Source of the DNA: CAG-411 sp045124315
GTDB taxonomy: Bacteria; Bacillota; Clostridia; Lachnospirales; Lachnospiraceae
DNA: 10,614 bases
Direction: 5' to 3'
Assembly: GCA_045124315.1 (NCBI GenBank)
Contig: JBGVLO010000032.1
Location: 1 to 10,614, forward strand
In this document: piece after piece, positions 1-6,875 of the stretch
How positions within the stretch are numbered: position 1 is the stretch's first letter
How the letters are laid out: each line of letters opens with the position of its first letter
The notes under the pieces: generated by a model
Seen by the model: only the letters and a program-made list of their open reading frames with translations
Database searches by the model: none
What the model was told of the DNA's origin: nothing
Translations under genes and position numbers: made by a program

Positions 1-21
1 GTAAACTGTGTTATAATTCAT
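1..21 (-). CDS. Start of an unidentified gene, cut by the window edge
   Basis: Only the first seven codons are visible, reading MNYNTVY. They are preceded by a very strong ribosome binding site (AAAAGGAGG, positions 38-30) at an 8-nt spacing from the ATG, which is the main reason to believe a gene begins here. A small hairpin lies at 44-61 just upstream of that site. The product cannot be identified from seven residues. Two guesses are worth keeping: the missing Wadjet nuclease JetD, because the neighbouring SMC operon runs in the same direction, or an IS200/IS605-type transposase, whose N-termini can look similar. Neither is demonstrated. The strong terminator at 331-371 and the candidate promoter at 83-111 suggest the gene is transcribed separately from the jet operon. 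Confidence 0.5.
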
Positions 22-82
22 AATAGTGGCCTCCTTTTGTATGCGGTAATCCCTGTTACCGATGTTTGTGTTTTCAATTTAC

Positions 83-111
83 ATCTTACAGGTAAATCCA
101 CGTTAGTGCAA
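83..111 (-). promoter_or_regulatory. Candidate promoter for the partial left-edge gene
   Basis: Minus-strand TTGCAC (111-106) and TAAGAT (88-83) are separated by 17 nt. The -10 matches the consensus at 4 of 6 positions and the -35 at only 3 of 6. Transcription would start near 76, giving a leader of about 55 nt before the ATG at 21. The structured element at 134-318 would then lie outside that leader. This is a moderate match in AT-rich DNA. Confidence 0.3.
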
Positions 112-133
112 ATGTGAGGTCACTACATATTAT

Positions 134-318
134 CTATTCAGACCCCTATATAATGGTTCGATTCGATACGTTATGCTGGCATATAAGTAGCTAATAGTCC
201 ATTATATAGGCGCTCGAATAGAGTTGCCTCCCCATATATGAGCAATCTTAGTGCATAGCACGAAACTGGAACCTTGCAAAGGTGACGAGTGCGAATATAT
301 GGGGAGGGTTCTGAATAG
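134..318. other. 185-bp three-way-junction structured element (ncRNA or MITE-like)
   Basis: This non-coding stretch is built from perfect inverted repeats. A 9-bp closing helix pairs 134-142 (CTATTCAGA) with 310-318. Inside it are two arms. The first is a 12-bp perfect stem, 145-156 with 199-210. The second is a 13-bp perfect stem, 227-239 with 295-307. The second arm contains two further hairpins: GTGC/GCAC at 251-261 and ACCTT/AAGGT at 271-283. A 16-nt linker (211-226) separates the arms. Such nested perfect pairing over 185 bp is very unlikely by chance. It could be a structured RNA on either strand, the left end of an insertion sequence whose transposase starts at 21, or a small MITE with CTATTCAGA terminal inverted repeats. 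No target-site duplication is obvious. I found no group I or group II intron core, SRP, RNase P or known riboswitch motif in it. Confidence 0.65.
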
Positions 319-330
319 TTAAAGATAAAA

Positions 331-371
331 AGGACAGAGTGTAAATCTGCTTTCGATTCACACTCTGCCCT
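331..371 (-). terminator. Rho-independent terminator ending the jet operon
   Basis: A 17-bp stem pairs 331-347 with 355-371 around a 7-nt loop, followed on the minus strand by a U-rich tract (331 down to about 321). The orientation is decided by two positions that are A-C mismatches on the plus strand but G-U wobble pairs on the minus strand, so the hairpin is complete only in minus-strand RNA. It lies 75 bp past the stop of the 74-aa gene. Two smaller hairpins sit between that stop and the terminator: 413-432 (7-bp stem) and 375-395 (6-bp stem). Confidence 0.85.
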
Positions 372-445
372 TATTGTAACGATTCAGTAGTTACATTATA
401 CTGCTACCTCGCCTGGAATATATAAATTCCAGATAAAGTTAACAA

Positions 446-670
446 TTACTTTATGTTTTTTAAATTTTCAAATAATTCCAAATCAGAATCAAGCACACGA
501 AGATTGGATGTCAGCGGTTGTTCTCCCGGCTTTGTCACTGTAATTTCTATCACCGTTCCTTCTGGTATAGAAGAACCAAATACGTGAGACAAAAACAGGA
601 CAAACTTCGGATGATTTTCCTCAAATTTCTTCTTTGCATTCATTATTTTTCCCATTGCGAATGGATTCAT
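446..670 (-). CDS. 74-aa protein of unknown function, last gene of the jet operon
   Basis: I do not recognise a function. The ATG directly abuts the jetC stop codon (TAA then ATG, no gap). It has a good ribosome binding site, AAGGAG 9 nt upstream, located inside the jetC end, so translation is probably coupled to jetC. The protein looks compact and soluble. An N-terminal basic helix (residues 1-20, GKIMNAKKKFEENHPKF) is followed by a short hydrophobic stretch (FVLFLSHVF). A beta-rich segment comes next (EGTVIEITVTKPGEQP, about residues 37-52) and then an acidic helix (LDSDLELFENLKNIK). From memory, similar 70-75 aa proteins containing 'HPKF...EGT.IEI.VT.P' and 'DLEL...L' occur in many Clostridia, so it may be a general conserved protein. 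It stands where jetD is usually found, but it is far too short to be that nuclease and has no TOPRIM motif. Confidence 0.85.
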   Translation of the reverse strand: MNPFAMGKIMNAKKKFEENHPKFVLFLSHVFGSSIPEGTVIEITVTKPGEQPLTSNLRVLDSDLELFENLKNIK

Positions 671-3600
671 TTATATCAACTCCTTTTCTTTTCCTTCCAT
701 TATGTCTAAATATTCCCCTTTATCAATATGCATCATAGAAATACGATTATTCTTTCTGCGGAAGCCATATACACTATCTACATTCCGAATCAGAGATTGT
801 AGTCTTTCATCCGGCACACACACAATCAATTGCAGTTCCATCTTCCTTGCATACTGCAAACAAACCGCACTTCGCTCCTGGTCCATTTTTGAAAACGCCT
901 CGTCCAGTAACACCAACTTAATCTTAGAATCCCGATTGTTTTGAGACATATATAACATGGCAAAACCTGCCAGCAATGCCACATATTTGGGATTTTGACC
1001 TTCTCCACCCGAATCTCTTCCTGCCATTTCGTCTACATAGTTTTTTCGAATAATATTTCCTTCTTTGTCTGTGACGATTTCATTCATACGAAACGATAGG
1101 TAAGTACGATAATCTGCATACTTCTCCATATCCTCCTGATGTTTTTTTAGCTGAGTATCATCTGCATTTTTCGCAGGCATAAATTTTTCGATCAACTGTT
1201 GTATCTGCGTTTCATACTTTTGGTAGAACAAATCCTCTCCCAGACTGATCTGTCCGTCAAATCCATCATTATCTGGGTTCTTTGTATCTAATTCTTCTGC
1301 CATTAACATTTCATAAAACTGTCCATCTGCATTCTGTGCAGCTTCAATATCAATCTGATAACGACTATCTGCAAAATTTGTCTCACGCAACAATCGATTA
1401 ATCTCTCTTTTATGCCTATGTGCCCCCTTCATATCTCCATGAATTTTTGCAATCACATTGTCACGCAAACTCTTGTAAATCCGGCTACACTGTTTTTCAA
1501 ATTCCTGCTGATACTGTGGTTCGTAATTTTTCTGATATTCCAAAAGTTTCTGATCATAACTTTCGTTTCCTTTTTCCATCCCGGTAAACTCACAATTTGG
1601 ATACGCAGATATATACAATTGTCGGGCATGACTTCTTTCTTCCAAAGCCAATTCTGCATTTTCCCTTGCCTCATACATTTTTGCAAGATATCTTCTTTTT
1701 AACGTGTCAGCTGCCACATGCTCCAATTCCGAATTAATTTCTGACAAAATTTCTTCGTTAGAAACATATCCCACCAAAAGTTCTTCTAATTCTCTCTGTT
1801 TTCCGTTGATGTCTGTCTGTAAAGACGCCAACTCTGCTGTACAGCCATTGATTTTTTCGTTGCACTGCTTTGTCATAAGCCGATATTTGGTATATTCCTC
1901 ATGAAGCTGCTGTTCCTTCTCCTGAATTTCCTTAAACTCTCCTCGCTCCAACTTCTCGATCATATCACGAAGCTCTGTTATTTGCTCCATGGTCTGCTCC
2001 AATTCCGTACCAGCCTTGGACAATGCAACATAATCCGAGGAATTATCCTTTAAGGTCTCATAATTGTAAATGGATTTCATATGACTGATCTGTTCCAGCA
2101 ATCTTGTATATTTTTCATCCATTTTTTCTAACTCTGCTTCATAGGCTCCAAGTTTTGCTTTGGAAACCTTTGTTCCAATAAAACTATTTTCATAGTCCTT
2201 TCTCCGAAGATGACGGAACGCAAAATTATGATAAGAATAACAGTCCTTTGTCACTGCATTTCCTGCCTCTACCATTTCCTCTTCGGTCTCACACTTAATA
2301 ATACCACCTAGAAACCGTCGCAAGCATGTTGCCACAAATCCTTTCTCACAGGAAACTGCCTCAAATAAAGAATTCTCTTTACTTGTGCAATTGGCTTCCA
2401 TAAGTGCCTCCGTATTGATTAGATCCACATTCTCATATCGCACCAGTTTTCGAAATTGTTTTGTGGCTTCTTTTGCGTATTTAGGCTCTGTTACAAGAGC
2501 GAATCGCAACTTTCCCATACAGCCTTCTACTGCGTTTTTCCACTGAGCATCACGCACATCAAATAAATCTGCTAAAATAAAGACTTTTGCCTCTTTGCCA
2601 CAAGAATATTGCAAGCGGGTTTCTAATTCAGCTCTTGCCTTTCGAAGCGTATCTCCGTAAGACTTACGATTGTTCTTCATATCCTCTACCAGTTCACGCT
2701 TCTCATTTAACTGCTTTCGCAACTCCCTCTGTTCATCCTGGAGCATACCGATTTCCACTTCCAACTGTTGCTTTTCTTCTGCAATCTGTTCACGAAGTTC
2801 ATTACACTGTTCTACCGACACCTCTCCCTGTACAAATTGCCGAATATTTTTCAAAAGGACATTACTGATATAGTCATTGACATACTCATCTTCCCCCCAG
2901 CGGTTCAGACCTTCTGTAATGGATCTCCACCTTCTGGTATTTGCAGCAAGCATTTCACTTCTTCTGGTAAGTTCCTCTAAATGTTCCTTTCTTCGCCCCA
3001 GATCACTGGCTTTTACATCCGCTTTTGCCTGCGCCCACTTCTCATTTACCAGCTCCTCCTGCTCCTGCAGTTTGGTATCTTCTTCCTGTAACTTCTTTAA
3101 TTCTGCAGCTACCACATCTTTTCGCTCCTGCCAGCTCTCTATATGTTTTTTGGCATCCTCAATTTCCAGACAACGGATTAAAGATTTATTATGTATTTCT
3201 TCCGCTTCTGCTTCGGCAAGCTTAAGTCCAGCTTGCTGAACAGTCTGTAACAACTGGATTCGCTGCTTCATATCATCAATCCGCTCACAAATATCCCGAT
3301 ATGCTCCAAGTTCCTCACTAAGTTTCTCAATGGCATCCCCTGTTCCCTTTGGAAACATATAGTCTTTTATGAACTGGCCGGTACCATCTGTCATACGAAG
3401 TGCAATGGCACTTTTTTCCATAGTTGTAAAACGATTTCCATCAATATATCCCAATAAACGCTGATACAGATTGGTAATATAAGAATCTTTTGAATTGTAA
3501 ATACGATTAATCTCGCCTCTTCCTCTGTTCTCCATGGAAGCTTCTCTCTGACTGATCAGACTGCGCATCTGGGCATTGGAAAACGGAATGCCTTCTTCTG

Positions 3601-4030
3601 TCAAATACCCGTTTTCCGGCATTCTTCCGGAATGACTAAAATAAATGAATTTGCGCATTTCTGTGTCAGTCTTTCGAACCTCAAAATTTAATCCGATACA
3701 GGTAAACTGATGGGTACTCATATCCTCGATTTCCAAAGCGATCACGGAACAGAAGTCCATCCCTGCACGGTTGGCAGAACCATCCTTTTGTTCTCCTCTT
3801 AAATATCCCAGTACACTTCTTTTATTTTTGTTGTCATCTGCAGCACGATTAAGAAAGTTATTTGATACACTTCCATATAAAATAACCTGTAAGGCATCCA
3901 TAGCAGTAGATTTTCCAGAACCACTCTTTCCGCTGAACAGATTTACATATTCATTAAATTCTAAAATAGTGTGATCAATTCCACCCCAGTTAGTCAAACA
4001 TAATCGTCTGAATACCTTCTTCAACTTCAT
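671..4030 (-). CDS. jetC: Wadjet/MukB-like SMC ATPase (JetC)
   Basis: This is the SMC motor of a Wadjet/MksB-type complex: an ABC-type ATPase that dimerises through a hinge and extrudes DNA loops. In Wadjet systems this activity recognises small circular plasmids. The N-terminal head carries Walker A (GKSGSGKST, residues 34-42). Long glutamate/lysine/glutamine-rich coiled-coil arms occupy roughly 245-475 and 625-900. Between them, about 475-625, is a globular hinge-like section (ILADLFDVRDAQWKNAVEG). The C-terminal head has the ABC signature SGGEGQ (about 1007-1012), Walker B LVLLDE (about 1039-1044) and a D-loop (SKMD). All ATPase motifs are intact, so the gene looks functional. The start overlaps the end of jetB by 41 bp and has a GAGGAG-type site upstream. 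At 1119 aa it is about the expected size for this family. The operon position after a kleisin-like and a KITE-like gene separates it from RecN, SbcC or housekeeping SMC. Confidence 0.9.
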   Translation of the reverse strand: MKLKKVFRRLCLTNWGGIDHTILEFNEYVNLFSGKSGSGKSTAMDALQVILYGSVSNNFLNRAADDNKNKRSVLGYLRGEQKDGSANRAGMDFCSVIALEIEDMSTHQFTCIGLNFEVRKTDTEMRKFIYFSHSGRMPENGYLTEEGIPFSNAQMRSLISQREASMENRGRGEINRIYNSKDSYITNLYQRLLGYIDGNRFTTMEKSAIALRMTDGTGQFIKDYMFPKGTGDAIEKLSEELGAYRDICERIDDMKQRIQLLQTVQQAGLKLAEAEAEEIHNKSLIRCLEIEDAKKHIESWQERKDVVAAELKKLQEEDTKLQEQEELVNEKWAQAKADVKASDLGRRKEHLEELTRRSEMLAANTRRWRSITEGLNRWGEDEYVNDYISNVLLKNIRQFVQGEVSVEQCNELREQIAEEKQQLEVEIGMLQDEQRELRKQLNEKRELVEDMKNNRKSYGDTLRKARAELETRLQYSCGKEAKVFILADLFDVRDAQWKNAVEGCMGKLRFALVTEPKYAKEATKQFRKLVRYENVDLINTEALMEANCTSKENSLFEAVSCEKGFVATCLRRFLGGIIKCETEEEMVEAGNAVTKDCYSYHNFAFRHLRRKDYENSFIGTKVSKAKLGAYEAELEKMDEKYTRLLEQISHMKSIYNYETLKDNSSDYVALSKAGTELEQTMEQITELRDMIEKLERGEFKEIQEKEQQLHEEYTKYRLMTKQCNEKINGCTAELASLQTDINGKQRELEELLVGYVSNEEILSEINSELEHVAADTLKRRYLAKMYEARENAELALEERSHARQLYISAYPNCEFTGMEKGNESYDQKLLEYQKNYEPQYQQEFEKQCSRIYKSLRDNVIAKIHGDMKGAHRHKREINRLLRETNFADSRYQIDIEAAQNADGQFYEMLMAEELDTKNPDNDGFDGQISLGEDLFYQKYETQIQQLIEKFMPAKNADDTQLKKHQEDMEKYADYRTYLSFRMNEIVTDKEGNIIRKNYVDEMAGRDSGGEGQNPKYVALLAGFAMLYMSQNNRDSKIKLVLLDEAFSKMDQERSAVCLQYARKMELQLIVCVPDERLQSLIRNVDSVYGFRRKNNRISMMHIDKGEYLDIMEGKEKELI

Positions 4031-4640
4031 CTTCTTCCTGCTCCTCTTCTTCTACTTCCTGACTGTATAATTTAAGCATCTCATTAATTTCTTTAGTCGG
4101 ACAATACACATTAACTGTACTGTAAATATATAAAGGAGTATCATCCTCCACATTTCCTATTGCTCCCGGTATCTCCAAAATTTGATGCCTTTTCATAAGA
4201 TTCAATGCACTGTTCCACTCACCAACTGTAAGCCGTTCTGTCAACAATCCTGTATTCATACCATAGGTACGAATTTCCTGCAAATTTGTTACACTGGCAT
4301 TTAACCCTTCCCCCATAATTTTATCTTTATAAATTAATTTTAGTAACAATAAAATTTTTGTAGCATTCAAACTAATATGCAAAAGTGGTACACCATCTCC
4401 TACCAGTCGAAAGATATGTTCCTGGGAATCGTGGTGCAATTCGCAACCTAAAACCTGCAAATAATCCTCAATAAACGCCCGATGTTTATTACAAATATGA
4501 TACTTTGCGTTATCCTTGGCCACCAAGGTTTCCGGATCATATTTAATCTTCAAGATACAAGTCTGTCGAAACAACTCCTGTATGACTTTTTTTATATTCT
4601 CCTGATCAGACAGGGACAAATTATTCATATATTCCAGCAT
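3990..4640 (-). CDS. jetB: Wadjet/MukE-like KITE subunit (JetB)
   Basis: This is probably the KITE (MukE-like, tandem winged-helix) subunit that bridges the kleisin and the SMC heads. The assignment rests mainly on its size (216 aa) and its place between the JetA-like and JetC-like genes. The sequence is consistent with winged helices: helical segments at about 12-30, 51-66, 92-107 and 140-153, followed by a short beta wing (LYIYSTVNVYCP, 170-181). From memory it resembles the clostridial DUF6063-type family, which I cannot check here. The C-terminus is strikingly acidic: residues 194-209 are nearly all Glu/Asp. This tail is encoded largely in the 41 bp shared with the jetC start. The ATG at 4640 has GGAGG 6 nt upstream; an ATG four codons later (4628) is less well placed. 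The start overlaps the jetA end by 20 bp. Confidence 0.8.
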   Translation of the reverse strand: MLEYMNNLSLSDQENIKKVIQELFRQTCILKIKYDPETLVAKDNAKYHICNKHRAFIEDYLQVLGCELHHDSQEHIFRLVGDGVPLLHISLNATKILLLLKLIYKDKIMGEGLNASVTNLQEIRTYGMNTGLLTERLTVGEWNSALNLMKRHQILEIPGAIGNVEDDTPLYIYSTVNVYCPTKEINEMLKLYSQEVEEEEQEEDEVEEGIQTIMFD

Positions 4641-6084
4641 CCATATCCTCCTCTATCACTAATTTTGTATAAGAAACCACCTGCTGGTCTGAAATCTGTT
4701 TGTGTATTTCCATTCCCAACTTCACCTTATCTTCCCCAACATCCTCAGTATCATTTGTAATCTGCTGCCAAAGCAACATTAACTTTTCCAGATCAGAGGT
4801 ATCCTGAATGGTATCCTCTGATACAACAAAACGACCTCCCACAGTATTCTTCTTACGAAACGCATTCAACTGAGCTCCTGAATACAATGGTTTTGGAATA
4901 TAGGCAGTCATATCTTCTTCCTCTTGTTTTCGTTCCTCCACTGCATGTGGAGTAAAGACACGATCCACTGCATTTTTCTTTTGATACAAACTCTTCTCTC
5001 CAAATTGTGTATGAGGCTTGGAAAAAGAAAGTCGATCTCTTAATTCTTCCAAAATAATTTCTCCATCCAAACGGGAACTTATGAGTTTCACCAACGTAGC
5101 AACGTTATCGCTGTCTTCCACACCCTCCTGCAAAATAAAGTGCACTCGTGCCAACGCCCTCTGGGCAAAAATTGCTTTTTGTTCGATCAATTTATTGTAT
5201 TTTTGCTCAATGGTATCAAATTCTCGTTCAATACGCACAATATAGTCATTGGTCTCCTGGGTCTTGTCCAGTTTTCTCTGTAATTTTTTTCCTTCCAAAC
5301 TATCCGGTTCTGCCAACATCCAACGTTCCCGAATTTCCATGCTGTAATCTTCATTCTCGCTTAAAATATCACTAACCAGCTCTTTTACCTGTTCTTTGTA
5401 ACGGTAAAAACTGTCTGAAGTCGTCAACATAGCATATTTCTCACTATTGTTGTTATTGATTTCCTGCAACAGTACCTGCTGAATTCCCAGGAAATTTTTC
5501 TGATTGGACAATTTATCAAAATAGGTTCGCATACCATCCTGCATATTTGTCAATAACTGTGTCAATCTTTTCGATGTCTTCCACGCATTTTTCAAAATTT
5601 CATTGTTATTATCTTTGTCTTTGTGAAATGTATAAAGCAGACTATAAATGGACATGATACTTTCTCGTTCCTGATCGTCACCTTCCAAACTCAATTGCCA
5701 TAATAGCTCCACAAACATTTGGCTGTACTCTGGAAAAGTCAAAATTTCTTCATTCTGCCTTTCATCATATTCCTCCCTGAGCCACCCCCATTGAATTAAA
5801 TTGGAAAGACTTCTTGCTGTAGGTGTTCGTAATTCTAACTGGCGATCATAGAAATCAATCTCCTGAACCTGTTCCTGTTCTTCTTCATCTTCCTGCCATA
5901 TCATTTCCATTCGAACCATGGTTTCACTTATAATATCTCTACATGTGCTTTTACTTAGTCCAAAGGCATAATAGGAATCTACATTTGCTTTATACAGTTC
6001 TACCAGTATAGCAAAATAATGTTCTCTATTTTTCGTACGAAAGACTCTATAAAATTCTTTTGGAATTTGCTGCATTAAACTCAT
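4621..6084 (-). CDS. jetA: Wadjet/MukF-like kleisin subunit (JetA)
   Basis: First gene of the SMC operon, probably encoding the kleisin-like (MukF/MksF-type) subunit that closes the SMC ring. The N-terminus has the look of a winged-helix region, with the run IPKEFYRVFRTKNREHYFAILVELY. It is followed by a predominantly helical, acidic middle domain. A long charged helix around residues 270-310 (KLQRKLDKTQETNDYIVRIE and onward) resembles the kleisin coiled region. The C-terminal third holds a more basic linker (IPKPLYSGAQLNAFRKKNTVGG) and then a terminal domain that would contact the SMC head. From memory it matches the clostridial DUF5716-type kleisins. Subtype (Wadjet II or III versus an MksF relative) cannot be settled without a profile search. 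The start is the ATG at 6084, with GGAGA 7 nt upstream; a second ATG lies three codons in. A good promoter lies at 6189-6217. Confidence 0.8.
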   Translation of the reverse strand: MSLMQQIPKEFYRVFRTKNREHYFAILVELYKANVDSYYAFGLSKSTCRDIISETMVRMEMIWQEDEEEQEQVQEIDFYDRQLELRTPTARSLSNLIQWGWLREEYDERQNEEILTFPEYSQMFVELLWQLSLEGDDQERESIMSIYSLLYTFHKDKDNNNEILKNAWKTSKRLTQLLTNMQDGMRTYFDKLSNQKNFLGIQQVLLQEINNNNSEKYAMLTTSDSFYRYKEQVKELVSDILSENEDYSMEIRERWMLAEPDSLEGKKLQRKLDKTQETNDYIVRIEREFDTIEQKYNKLIEQKAIFAQRALARVHFILQEGVEDSDNVATLVKLISSRLDGEIILEELRDRLSFSKPHTQFGEKSLYQKKNAVDRVFTPHAVEERKQEEEDMTAYIPKPLYSGAQLNAFRKKNTVGGRFVVSEDTIQDTSDLEKLMLLWQQITNDTEDVGEDKVKLGMEIHKQISDQQVVSYTKLVIEEDMDAGIYE

Positions 6085-6141
6085 AGTCCATCTCCATTTT
6101 CTATTTGTTTTCCTTATTCTTTGTCCTTACTCGTATCTGCT

Positions 6142-6159
6142 CATACAGTACTTTGTATG
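6142..6159. promoter_or_regulatory. Operator-like palindrome in the jet leader
   Basis: An 18-bp inverted repeat has perfect 6-bp half sites CATACA and TGTATG around a 6-bp centre (GTACTT). It lies about 20-40 nt downstream of the start predicted from the 6189-6217 promoter and well upstream of the jetA ribosome binding site. Its size and position suit a dimeric repressor, but no regulator gene is present in the window. It could also be a weak leader hairpin. Confidence 0.3.
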
Positions 6160-6188
6160 TTTCTTTTTACAAGTGCGCAACCTTTCCT

Positions 6189-6217
6189 ATTATACAACAC
6201 TTTTTTTGCTATTCCAA
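6189..6217 (-). promoter_or_regulatory. Sigma-A-type promoter of the jet operon
   Basis: On the minus strand, TTGGAA (6217-6212) and a perfect TATAAT (6194-6189) are separated by exactly 17 nt. The spacer contains a seven-A tract. The -35 begins just 7 bp beyond the acetyltransferase stop, and no terminator separates the two genes. The jet operon therefore has its own promoter but may also receive read-through. The predicted start near 6182 gives a leader of roughly 100 nt before jetA. Confidence 0.7.
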
Positions 6218-6224
6218 ACGTTTC

Positions 6225-6782
6225 TTACAGGACTTTCAACAAAATATCTCGCTCTTTTCCTCCATATTTCAGTTTTGTCAGTTTGCACTCATAACCCTGT
6301 TTGAGAAAATTGGATTTACTAAACACATTCCCCGGCGCAACAGTTGCCATGCAATAGCGATAACCGTCCTCTCTTATCCTTTTCTCCGCATATTGCAACA
6401 TTTTCTGTTGTAAACCACTTCCTCTGTAATCCTCTCGGACAACCACGGATTCCATGTGTGCAACCTCTTCCAGTTTTTCAGAAGAAAATCCCAAATCATA
6501 CCCTAAATTATCCTCTTCTAGTTTTGGATATCGAATCAGAAAACTAGCAACCAATTCCCTTGCACTATTTTCTGCCTTTACAATAAAACCTTTTTTGTTT
6601 ACATGCTCCAACACATATTCCAAATCATCGCAAACAAAAAGAGATGGATCCCCCATCCCTTTTTGCACTTGTCTCATCAAGGAATATATATGCTTTGCTT
6701 CTTCCACTTTAACATAACCTAGTTGGATTTCACCTTCCTGTAAGCTCTTTTTTCTATTCATTCCTTGCAGTTTCTCCTTCAT
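6225..6782 (-). CDS. GNAT-family N-acetyltransferase
   Basis: Probably transfers an acetyl group from acetyl-CoA to an amine; the substrate is unknown. The GNAT motif A is clear: VVVREDYRGSGLQQKML, with the pyrophosphate-binding R-G-S-G at residues 120-123 of the 185-aa form. A later NFLKQGY segment (158-164) is the usual helix and strand following motif B. The start is uncertain. The frame is open back to a TTG at 6815, but that codon has no ribosome binding site and abuts the 6819-6836 inverted repeat. I chose the first ATG (6782), although its AAAGGA is about 14 nt away; another ATG lies at 6761. All choices keep the whole domain. The gene lies about 90 bp past the kinase gene and just before the jet promoter. 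It could be a tailoring enzyme of the peptide cluster or an unrelated gene. Confidence 0.85.
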   Translation of the reverse strand: MKEKLQGMNRKKSLQEGEIQLGYVKVEEAKHIYSLMRQVQKGMGDPSLFVCDDLEYVLEHVNKKGFIVKAENSARELVASFLIRYPKLEEDNLGYDLGFSSEKLEEVAHMESVVVREDYRGSGLQQKMLQYAEKRIREDGYRYCMATVAPGNVFSKSNFLKQGYECKLTKLKYGGKERDILLKVL

Positions 6783-6818
6783 ATAATAAATTATGTTCCT
6801 TTCTTTTGCTTCCAAAAT

Positions 6819-6836
6819 GAATTTTTCTAAAAATTC
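6819..6836. repeat. AT-rich inverted repeat before the acetyltransferase
   Basis: GAATTTTT and AAAAATTC (8-bp arms) are separated by 2 bp. The repeat lies between the kinase stop and the acetyltransferase frame. As minus-strand RNA it is followed by a short AUUUU run, so it could be a weak terminator. However, the stem has only two G-C pairs and the tight loop makes it marginal. Confidence 0.3.
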
Positions 6837-6875
6837 AAATTCAGAAGATACGTTTCAGCCTAAAAAAGTCCTATG

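Noticed and set aside
134..318. Group I or group II intron, IStron ribozyme or known riboswitch
   Set aside because: I found no conserved core or domain V-like sequence and no familiar aptamer motif; only the simple nested helices are supported.
826..1686. Minus-strand alternative-frame open frames inside jetC (826-1008 and 1453-1686)
   Set aside because: They are out-of-frame copies within the jetC coding sequence, which is continuous, so they are not evidence of a frameshift.
2587..3239. Plus-strand open frames of 60-120 aa lying opposite jetC
   Set aside because: They have no convincing ribosome binding sites, have low-complexity Ser/Cys/Leu-rich translations and lie antisense to an intact SMC gene whose motifs are all present.
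4482..5375. Plus-strand open frames opposite jetB and jetA
   Set aside because: These are antisense shadows of the minus-strand genes, with no start signals and no recognisable domains.
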